A stretch of DNA of 8,204 bases from an uncultured Megasphaera sp. (lineage in GTDB: Bacteria > Bacillota > Negativicutes > Veillonellales > Megasphaeraceae). Below the pieces are notes generated by a model that did no database searches, was not told the origin of the DNA, and saw nothing but the letters and a program-made list of their open reading frames with translations. Position numbers and translations under genes: made by a program. Positions within the stretch are counted from its first letter, which is position 1, and the number at the start of each line of letters is the position of its first letter. Location of the stretch: contig CABQJB010000093.1 in assembly GCA_902464195.1 (NCBI GenBank), forward strand, positions 1 through 8,204, in the 5' to 3' direction. This document shows, piece by piece, positions 1 through 4,788 of the stretch.

Positions 1-14
1 CAAGGCTCCCTTCA

Positions 15-144
15 TAGGGGAGCTGGCCGCCAAAGGCGGTCTGAGAGGTTAAAGGACGTCCCCTACGATGGCCCCGGTTGGGGCGTAAGCCGCCCCTGCG
101 AAGGGGAGGGGGACCGCTTGCGGTGGAGGGGTTCTCCCCCTACG
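15..144. repeat. GC-rich composite palindromic repeat (two related modules)
   Basis: Non-coding stretch built from consecutive hairpins. Module A (about 15-67) has a perfect outer inverted repeat, TAGGGGA at 15-21 and TCCCCTA at 59-65, around an inner CCGCC-AAA-GGCGG hairpin. Module B (about 103-144) has the same order: GGGGAG, an inner ACCGC-TT-GCGGT hairpin, GAGGGGTT, then TCCCCCTACG. Between them lie GCCCC-GGTT-GGGGC (71-84) and a CCCCT/AGGGG hairpin (about 94-107). A and B look like diverged copies of one unit. From memory, sequences of this style (GGGGAGCTG, stem, CTGAGAGGTT) are dispersed in many gut Firmicutes genomes; I could not search this. An open reading frame that starts here on the plus strand (78-572) is an artefact that runs antisense into gyrA. 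Confidence 0.6.
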
Positions 145-175
145 AGCCGAGGATTACTCGAGGCGATGTTGTCAG

Positions 176-213
176 TCTGAGTCTGTCGCGGCGGAACGCC
201 GCATCTGAGTCCG
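176..213. repeat. 10-bp direct repeat flanking a GC hairpin
   Basis: TCTGAGTCTG at 176-185 and TCTGAGTCCG at 204-213 are direct repeats with one mismatch. They bracket a perfect GCGGCG-GAA-CGCCGC hairpin (188-202). The copies are 28 bp apart, a multiple of the 7-bp period seen in the unit that follows at 219-240. They could be a target-site duplication around a tiny insertion, or simply part of the repeat fabric; the sequence does not decide. Confidence 0.5.
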
Positions 214-218
214 AGGCG

Positions 219-240
219 GCCTGCGGCCTGCGAACTGCGG
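219..240 (+). repeat. Heptamer-repeat unit (3 x 7 + 1), GC-rich version
   Basis: Three heptamers in tandem, GCCTGCG, GCCTGCG and AACTGCG, followed by G. The purine/pyrimidine pattern RYYYRYR holds in the first two and nearly in the third. The same 22-nt layout recurs at 2913, 2961, 4647, 4717 and 4767 with AT-richer bases. This unit sits 7 bp from the palindromic terminator at 248-279, in the same relative position as the 4647 unit and its terminator. Confidence 0.55.
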
Positions 241-247
241 TCGGCGC

Positions 248-279
248 AAAAAAAAAGAGGCCCGCAGGCCTCTTTTTTT
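248..279 (-). terminator. gyrA intrinsic terminator, probably bidirectional
   Basis: Perfect 7-bp stem (AGAGGCC at 256-262, GGCCTCT at 267-273) with a 4-nt loop. An A-run lies on the left (248-256) and a T-run on the right (273-279), so it has a U-tract in either direction. On the minus strand the hairpin begins only a few bases after the gyrA TAA stop (278-280). The symmetry suggests it could also stop a convergent transcript entering from the left. Confidence 0.9.
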
Positions 280-2752
280 ATTTAAACAATTTCGTCTGTT
301 CTTTTTCTTCTTCGTCGTTACCTTCGATGGCAATGGTATCGAGGGCGGCTACTTTGTCGTCGCCTTCCAGTTTCTGGATCTTGACGCCCGATGTGTTGCG
401 GCCTTTCTTGATGCCAATGCTTTCGATATCCGTGCGGATGACGATGCCATTCGACGTGATGAGCATCAGTTCCTGCCCTTCATGGACGACTTCAACGCCG
501 ACGATGTCGCCGGTCTTCGGCGTAATCTTGAAGTTCTTGATGCCTTTGCCACCGCGGAGCTGGACTTTGTAGGCATCGATGTTGTTGCGCTTGCCAAAGC
601 CTTCTTCGCTGACAGTCAGGACCTGGCAGTCCGGTTCGAGGACGTCAGCCCCGATGACCATATCGCCTTCGGCCAGTGTGATGCCGCGGACACCGCGGGT
701 ATTCCGGCCCATAGGACGGACATCGTTTTCATTGAAGCAGATGGCCATGCCCAGTTTTGTCGCCAAGATGATCGTCTGGTCGCCGTTGGTCAGGCGCACT
801 TTGGCCAGGTGGTCGCCTTCCATAAGGGAAATAGCGATGAGGCCGTTGCGGCGGACGTTCTTGAATTCATGAAGAAGGGTCTTCTTTACCAGCCCTTTTT
901 CGGTGACCATGAACAGGTTCATCGACGGGTCGACCTGGTCGAGGTCGATGAGGGCGTTGACTTTTTCGCCATTGGACAAGGGCAGGATATTGATGGCGGC
1001 AATGCCCTTGGAGTTACGGCTGTTGGCTTCCGGGATTTCGTAAGCCTTCAGGCGATAGACGCGGCCGAAGTTGGTGAAGAACAGGACCGTATTCCATGCC
1101 GACGTATAGAGCAGGTGGTTTACGGCGTCTTCGTCCTTCGTCCCCATCCCCTTGATACCGCGGCCGCCTTTATTCTGCGTATGGTATACATTGGCGTTGA
1201 TACGCTTCATGTAGCCTCGACGGGTCAAGGTGAGGACCATGCGTTCGTTGGGGATCATGTCTTCGATGGAGAAATCCGATGAGTCGGCTACGATCTGTGT
1301 GCGCCGTTCGTCGCCAAATTTCTTCTTGGCATCGAGGAGTTCCGTCTTTACGATTTCCATGACTTTATGTTCGTCAGCCAGGACGCTGCGCAGGTAAGCG
1401 ATGCGTTTTTCCAATTCAGCATATTCTTCTTCGATTTTTTCTCGTTCCAGACCCGTCAGGCGGCGCAGGCGCATGTCGAGGATGGCGATGGCCTGTTTTT
1501 CGCTGAGGCCGAACTTGCTCATCAAGGACTGTTTGGCAATGTCGTCTGTCGCCGATTCGCGGATCGTCTTGATGACTTCGTCGATGTGGTCCAGAGCGAT
1601 GAGCAGGCCTTCTAAGATGTGAGCCCGTGCCAGGGCCTTGTCGAGTTCAAACTTGCTGCGGCGGGTAATGACATCTTTCTGATGGTCGAGATAGTAGTTC
1701 AGGATCTGTTTGAGCGTCAGGACGCGCGGATGGCCGTCGACGAGGGCCAGCATGATGACGCCGAACGTTTCCTGGAGCTGCGTGTGTTTATACAATTTAT
1801 TCAGGACGATATCGGGATTGACATCGGCCCGCAGTTCGACGACGATGCGCATGCCCTTGCGGTCCGATTCATCGCGCAGGGCCGTGATGCCGTCGATTTC
1901 CTTGTTGCGGGACAAGTCGGCAATGGACTCGATGACCCGCGCCTTGTTGACCTGATAGGGGATTTCCGTCACGACGATGCGGTGCTTCCCTTTATTCATC
2001 GGTTCGATAGTCGCACAGGACCGCATCTTGATACTGCCCCGGCCCGTCGAATAGGCTTTGATGATGCCATCGCGGCCCATGATTTTAGCGCCCGTCGGGA
2101 AATCAGGGCCTTTGATTTTGGTCATGATTTCTTCCAGGCTGGCTTCAGGGTTATCGATGAGCAGGACACAGCCGTCGATGACTTCGCCTAAATTATGAGG
2201 CGGAATATTCGTCGCCATGCCGACGGCGATCCCAGCCGAGCCATTGACCAGGAGGTTCGGGATCTTCGACGGCAAGACCGTCGGTTCCTGCAGGGAGCCG
2301 TCGTAGTTGGGCATGAAATCGACCGTTTCCTTGTCGATATCTTCCAGCATTTCGCCGGTAATCTTCGCCATGCGGACTTCGGTATAACGCATAGCCGCAG
2401 CCGAGTCACCATCGACGGAACCGAAGTTGCCGTGACCATCGACTAAAGGATAGCGCGTCGAGAAATCCTGGGCCAGGCGGACGGTCGCATCATAGACGGA
2501 GCTGTCACCATGGGGGTGATATTTACCTAAAACTTCGCCGACAATACGGGCCGATTTCTTATAGGGCTTGTTCGGCGTCATGCCCGCTTCATGCATGGCA
2601 TAGAGAATACGCCGATGGACCGGCTTTAGCCCATCGCGTACATCCGGCAGGGCACGAGTGATGATGACACTCATGGCATAGTCGATGTACGACGTCTGCA
2701 TTTCGCTTTCCAGACAAACCGGCACAATTTTATCTACTTGTTGTTCGTCCAC
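278..2752 (-). CDS. gyrA: DNA gyrase subunit A
   Basis: Breakage-reunion subunit of the type IIA topoisomerase that introduces negative supercoils with GyrB. The 824-residue protein has the usual family length. The N-terminal core contains SYIDYAMSVI (21-30), GLKPVHRR (41-48) and the catalytic tyrosine Y123 in AAMRYTEVRM. The quinolone-determining region reads HPHGDSSVYD (79-88), with serine and aspartate (S84, D88) at the positions of E. coli S83 and D87, the susceptible-type residues. A coiled-coil-like helical stretch follows at about 436-485. The C-terminal beta-pinwheel (from about 500) contains a GyrA box, QLRGGKG (731-737), which separates it from ParC. The tail is acidic. I chose the GTG start at 2752 because GAGGTG lies 6 nt upstream; a TTG 15 codons earlier has no such site. 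gyrB is not adjacent. Own promoter upstream, terminator directly after the stop. Confidence 0.97.
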   Translation of the reverse strand: MDEQQVDKIVPVCLESEMQTSYIDYAMSVIITRALPDVRDGLKPVHRRILYAMHEAGMTPNKPYKKSARIVGEVLGKYHPHGDSSVYDATVRLAQDFSTRYPLVDGHGNFGSVDGDSAAAMRYTEVRMAKITGEMLEDIDKETVDFMPNYDGSLQEPTVLPSKIPNLLVNGSAGIAVGMATNIPPHNLGEVIDGCVLLIDNPEASLEEIMTKIKGPDFPTGAKIMGRDGIIKAYSTGRGSIKMRSCATIEPMNKGKHRIVVTEIPYQVNKARVIESIADLSRNKEIDGITALRDESDRKGMRIVVELRADVNPDIVLNKLYKHTQLQETFGVIMLALVDGHPRVLTLKQILNYYLDHQKDVITRRSKFELDKALARAHILEGLLIALDHIDEVIKTIRESATDDIAKQSLMSKFGLSEKQAIAILDMRLRRLTGLEREKIEEEYAELEKRIAYLRSVLADEHKVMEIVKTELLDAKKKFGDERRTQIVADSSDFSIEDMIPNERMVLTLTRRGYMKRINANVYHTQNKGGRGIKGMGTKDEDAVNHLLYTSAWNTVLFFTNFGRVYRLKAYEIPEANSRNSKGIAAINILPLSNGEKVNALIDLDQVDPSMNLFMVTEKGLVKKTLLHEFKNVRRNGLIAISLMEGDHLAKVRLTNGDQTIILATKLGMAICFNENDVRPMGRNTRGVRGITLAEGDMVIGADVLEPDCQVLTVSEEGFGKRNNIDAYKVQLRGGKGIKNFKITPKTGDIVGVEVVHEGQELMLITSNGIVIRTDIESIGIKKGRNTSGVKIQKLEGDDKVAALDTIAIEGNDEEEKEQTKLFK

Positions 2753-2758
2753 AAATTT

Positions 2759-2764
2759 CACCTC
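2759..2764 (-). promoter_or_regulatory. Shine-Dalgarno site fixing the gyrA GTG start
   Basis: GAGGTG on the minus strand, 6 nt before the GTG at 2752. It decides the start in favour of a protein beginning VDEQQVDK. It overlaps an ATG-AGG-TGA triplet series (2766 to 2758), a two-codon start-stop reading that is probably accidental. Confidence 0.75.
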
Positions 2765-2864
2765 ATATACAAACTGAAAATAACTGCCGGCCAGCAAAAG
2801 ACCCGCAGTCCGAATCGTTGTCGTCTATATGGCAGCCCGTCAAATGAACAAATGGGCGCATACG

Positions 2865-2878
2865 ATTATATTATAACA
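2865..2878 (-). promoter_or_regulatory. Candidate gyrA promoter (extended -10)
   Basis: On the minus strand a TG one base upstream (2877-2878) precedes a perfect TATAAT (2870-2875), giving the extended -10 form TGNTATAAT. A second TATAAT overlaps it by one base (2865-2870). No good -35 box lies 16-18 bp upstream, which fits the extended -10 class. The predicted start near 2858 gives a leader of about 105 nt with no convincing riboswitch or long hairpin. Confidence 0.65.
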
Positions 2879-2900
2879 AATATTTCCAGTTTTCTCTAGA

Positions 2901-2956
2901 GGGTAAAAATTAGTTCAGAGTTTGTAGTTTGTAGCAGCTATTTTCATTTTTTACCC
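2901..2956. repeat. 9-bp inverted repeat interleaved with the heptamer arms
   Basis: GGGTAAAAA at 2901-2909 and TTTTTACCC at 2948-2956 are perfect reverse complements. The left copy lies outside the left heptamer arm (2913-2934), and the right copy lies inside the loop before the right arm (2961-2982). The two pairings therefore cross, so as RNA they form a pseudoknot topology or, more likely, two competing folds. Confidence 0.45.
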
Positions 2957-2982
2957 ATCACTGAAAACTACAAACTACAGAC
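2913..2982. repeat. Inverted pair of heptamer-repeat units
   Basis: The left arm (2913-2934, plus orientation) reads GTTCAGA, GTTTGTA, GTTTGTA, then G. The right arm (2961-2982), read on the minus strand, gives GTCTGTA, GTTTGTA, GTTTTCA, then G. Both arms are 22 nt and face each other across a 26-nt spacer. The pair lies between the CoA-transferase terminator and the gyrA promoter. Its layout matches the pair at 4717-4788. Confidence 0.75.
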
Positions 2983-2994
2983 TCAAGACGCAAA

Positions 2995-3025
2995 GAAGAG
3001 ACCATCCGAATGTGACAGTCTCTTC
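2995..3025 (-). terminator. CoA-transferase terminator-like hairpin
   Basis: An 8-bp perfect stem (GAAGAGAC at 2995-3002, GTCTCTTC at 3018-3025) encloses a 15-nt region that can fold further as CAT-TCGG-ATG. It lies about 20 nt beyond the CoA-transferase stop. The T-tract on the minus side is short and interrupted (TTCTTTGCG), so termination may be partial. Confidence 0.6.
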
Positions 3026-3044
3026 CTGATGATAGTGTATCCCT

Positions 3045-4388
3045 TTATTTCTTATTGCTGTATCTCCAGATCTTCATTTTTTCAGCTTCTTTGATCAGGT
3101 CTTCGCGGAAAGCCGGATGGGCGATGCTGATGAGGCGTTCGGCCCGTTCCCATGTCGAAGCGCCCATGAGGTTGACTATGCCGTATTCCGTGGCGACCCA
3201 GTTGACCTGGGACCGCGGGTCCGTGACCGTCGTGCCCGGGGCCAGCGTCGGGATGATGCGCGATTCATCGCGGCCGGTCTTCTTGTTGTGGAACGTCGAC
3301 CGCAAAGCGATGATGCTCTTGCCACCACGGGAGCGGTAAGCGCCGTCGGTGAAGTCCAGCTGGCCGCCGCTGCCGCTTATCTGATGGGTACCGGCCGATT
3401 CGGACGATACCTGGCCGAAGAGGTCGATGTCGATGCAGTTATTGATGGAAATGAAATTATCCATCTGGGAAATGATGAAAGGATCATTGATGACGTCTAC
3501 CGGATAAGCTGCCAGGAAGGGGTTGTCGTCCATCCAGTCATAGAGGTCCTGCGTCCCCAGGGCGAAGGCCCAGCTTATCTTATCGCGGCAGAAAGTCTTG
3601 CGGCGGTTCGTAAGCTGGCCGTGTTCATACATGAGTCGAAAGGCGTCGACGAGCATTTCCGTATGGACGCCCAGGTCTTTCAGGTCCGATTCGGCCAATA
3701 AGGCACCGATCGTGTTGGGCAAACTGCCGATGCCGAGCTGCAGCGTCGCTCCATCGGGAATCTGCTGGACGATAGTCTTGGCGATTTTGGCATCGATATC
3801 GTCGCCTGTCGTAAAGGGAATGGTCGCCAAGGGATGATTGCCATATTCGACGATGCCGTCGATATCGCTGATATGGATACATTCGCCGCGGCCGCCGAGG
3901 ACGCGGGGCATGGCTTCATTGACTTCGACGATGACTTTCTTCGCTTTCTTGGTAATGGCTTCCGTTGCTGAAACGGCCAGGCCGAAATTAAAGAAGCCGT
4001 GTTTATCCATGGGGCCGACGGTAATCAGAGCGACATCGACGTCGAGGAGATCACGGTACATCGACGGCTTGTTGCGGTAGCACATGGGAATGAAATTCAT
4101 CTGGCCGAGAGCGCATTTTTTCCGGTCATAGCCGCTCATATGCCAGTTCATGGCCGTAAAGGCCTTGCGTTCCGGGTCCTGTTCAATAATCTGCCGCGGA
4201 GCCACGGTCAGGCACATGCGGACTTTGACATCTTGCAGTTCATCACGGCGCGCTGCCAGGGCCTGGTCGAGGAGGATCGGCTGGGTCGTGCCCATGCCGT
4301 AATCGACCCAATCTCCGGACTGGACCACTTTTACTGCTTCTTCCGGCGTCATTAATTTCTGTCTGTACATATCTGTCCATTGGGACAT
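3045..4388 (-). CDS. Butyryl-CoA:acetate-type CoA-transferase
   Basis: A 447-residue member of the acetyl-CoA hydrolase/transferase family (the family of butyryl-CoA:acetate and 4-hydroxybutyrate CoA-transferases). These cytoplasmic enzymes move CoA between acyl-CoA and acetate through a glutamyl-CoA thioester, the last step of butyrate formation in many anaerobes. Visible family marks are NWHMSG near the N-terminus, VEVNEAMPRVLGG, the LGIGSLPN loop (218-225), the likely catalytic glutamate E244 in VHTEMLVDAF, the GSGGQLDF motif (339-346), and a C-terminal AHPAFREDLIKEAEKMKIW ending like the Roseburia-type butyryl-CoA enzymes as I remember them. Length fits that group. The ATG at 4388 has AAAGGGTGG 5 nt upstream; an in-frame GTG at 4397 lies inside that site. 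It is a single-gene unit with promoter and terminator. Acyl specificity cannot be read from sequence; 4-hydroxybutyrate or propionate use is possible. Confidence 0.9.
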   Translation of the reverse strand: MSQWTDMYRQKLMTPEEAVKVVQSGDWVDYGMGTTQPILLDQALAARRDELQDVKVRMCLTVAPRQIIEQDPERKAFTAMNWHMSGYDRKKCALGQMNFIPMCYRNKPSMYRDLLDVDVALITVGPMDKHGFFNFGLAVSATEAITKKAKKVIVEVNEAMPRVLGGRGECIHISDIDGIVEYGNHPLATIPFTTGDDIDAKIAKTIVQQIPDGATLQLGIGSLPNTIGALLAESDLKDLGVHTEMLVDAFRLMYEHGQLTNRRKTFCRDKISWAFALGTQDLYDWMDDNPFLAAYPVDVINDPFIISQMDNFISINNCIDIDLFGQVSSESAGTHQISGSGGQLDFTDGAYRSRGGKSIIALRSTFHNKKTGRDESRIIPTLAPGTTVTDPRSQVNWVATEYGIVNLMGASTWERAERLISIAHPAFREDLIKEAEKMKIWRYSNKK

Positions 4389-4393
4389 AAAAA

Positions 4394-4402
4394 CCACCCT
4401 TT
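4394..4402 (-). promoter_or_regulatory. Shine-Dalgarno site fixing the CoA-transferase start
   Basis: AAAGGGTGG on the minus strand, 5 nt before the ATG at 4388. The earlier GTG at 4397 is part of this site, so it cannot be the start that the site serves. Confidence 0.75.
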
Positions 4403-4453
4403 CATCTGTATGTATTTTCTTTAGTACGACGTTTTACGTTTGCTTATATCCTT

Positions 4454-4482
4454 ATTATACGACGCTGAAGGCGCCCTGGCAA
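4454..4482 (-). promoter_or_regulatory. Near-consensus sigma-70-type promoter of the CoA-transferase
   Basis: On the minus strand, TTGCCA (4477-4482, five of six consensus bases), a 17-bp spacer and TATAAT (4454-4459, six of six). The predicted start near 4447 gives a leader of about 60 nt. This is the best promoter in the window and suggests high basal expression, as expected of a central fermentation enzyme. GTCGTA occurs at the -10 box and again in the leader; I attach no function to that. Confidence 0.85.
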
Positions 4483-4498
4483 GGCGTTTAGGTAAACA

Positions 4499-4523
4499 GG
4501 TATATGCTGTTTTGGCATATACC
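4499..4523. promoter_or_regulatory. 9-bp perfect dyad upstream of the CoA-transferase promoter
   Basis: GGTATATGC (4499-4507) and GCATATACC (4515-4523) are perfect reverse complements around a 7-nt centre. The dyad axis is about 64 bp upstream of the predicted transcription start, a usual place for an activator site. It also abuts the palindromic element at 4525, so it may instead be that element's end. Which of the two is unresolved. Confidence 0.45.
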
Positions 4524-4524
4524 C

Positions 4525-4629
4525 GTAGGGATCGCCACGTGGGCGACCCGCCGGACCTTGGGTGGCATTCACTCCGAGCTGGGAAATCACTCATAGTCTG
4601 GAACGGGCTTGCCACGTGCAAGCCCCTAC
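4525..4629. repeat. 105-bp MITE-like element with hairpin termini
   Basis: The ends are imperfect inverted copies: GTAGGG at 4525-4530 and CCCTAC at 4624-4629. Each end then follows the plan GTAGGG, 5 nt, CACGTG, 5 nt, CCCG. Each end also folds on itself: GGG-a-TCGCC/GGCGA-CCC at the left (4528-4549) and a perfect 8-bp GGGCTTGC/GCAAGCCC stem with loop CACGT at the right (4605-4625). The stem bases differ between ends but pairing is kept. No gene fits inside; short reading frames across it are not credible. It may be a non-autonomous mobile or REP-like repeat. I do not see an obvious target-site duplication. Confidence 0.55.
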
Positions 4630-4646
4630 ATCCGTGACGCCTGGTG

Positions 4647-4668
4647 GTTCGTGGCTCGTGATTCGTAG
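4647..4668 (+). repeat. Heptamer-repeat unit (3 x 7 + 1)
   Basis: GTTCGTG, GCTCGTG and ATTCGTA in tandem, followed by G, all matching RYYYRYR. It lies 5 nt from the palindromic terminator stem at 4674, and the unit at 4717-4738 lies on the other side in the same orientation. Confidence 0.65.
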
Positions 4669-4673
4669 CTAGA

Positions 4674-4707
4674 AAAAAGAGGCCGTCGCAAAGGGCAGCC
4701 TCTTTTT
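4674..4707 (-). terminator. EF-G-2 terminator, probably bidirectional
   Basis: Ten-base inverted repeat AAAAAGAGGC (4674-4683) and GCCTCTTTTT (4698-4707) with a 14-nt loop. Read on the minus strand it lies about 73 nt beyond the EF-G-2 stop and ends in a T-run. The stem core (AGAGGC) resembles the gyrA terminator. Confidence 0.85.
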
Positions 4708-4716
4708 AAGTATTAA

Positions 4717-4788
4717 GTTTGCAGTTTGTAGTTTTTAGTGAAAGTTTTTTAATTTAAAGCCATCTTCTACAAACTATAAACTACGAAC
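4717..4788. repeat. Inverted pair of heptamer-repeat units reaching into the EF-G-2 gene
   Basis: The left arm (4717-4738, plus orientation) reads GTTTGCA, GTTTGTA, GTTTTTA, then G. The right arm (4767-4788), read on the minus strand, gives GTTCGTA, GTTTATA, GTTTGTA, then G. The arms are 22 nt each and agree at 18 positions, or 20 pairs counting G-U in RNA; the spacer is 28 nt. The right arm overlaps the last codons and the TAG stop of the EF-G-2 gene. Confidence 0.75.

Noticed and set aside
78..572. A 164-codon plus-strand frame beginning in the GC-rich repeat.
   Set aside because: Its start is repeat sequence and the rest runs antisense through the gyrA terminator and gyrA; this is a typical spurious ORF made by such repeats.
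482..1282. A 266-codon plus-strand reading frame antisense to gyrA, and similar long frames at 1619-2191.
   Set aside because: They lie fully within gyrA, show no recognisable domain and have a biased composition rich in D, V, A and F, as expected for the complement of a GC-ending coding frame.
2753..2858. A riboswitch or long regulatory leader for gyrA.
   Set aside because: The leader of about 105 nt has only weak complementarities and no aptamer I recognise.
4421..4637. Small frames on both strands (4421-4621 minus, 4440-4637 plus) in the gap upstream of the CoA-transferase.
   Set aside because: They cover the promoter, the dyad and the palindromic element, and no Shine-Dalgarno-led protein is credible.
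2913..4788. The heptamer arrays as a CRISPR array.
   Set aside because: Repeat units are 7 nt in tandem without unique spacers of regular length, copies are inverted and dispersed, and no cas gene is present.
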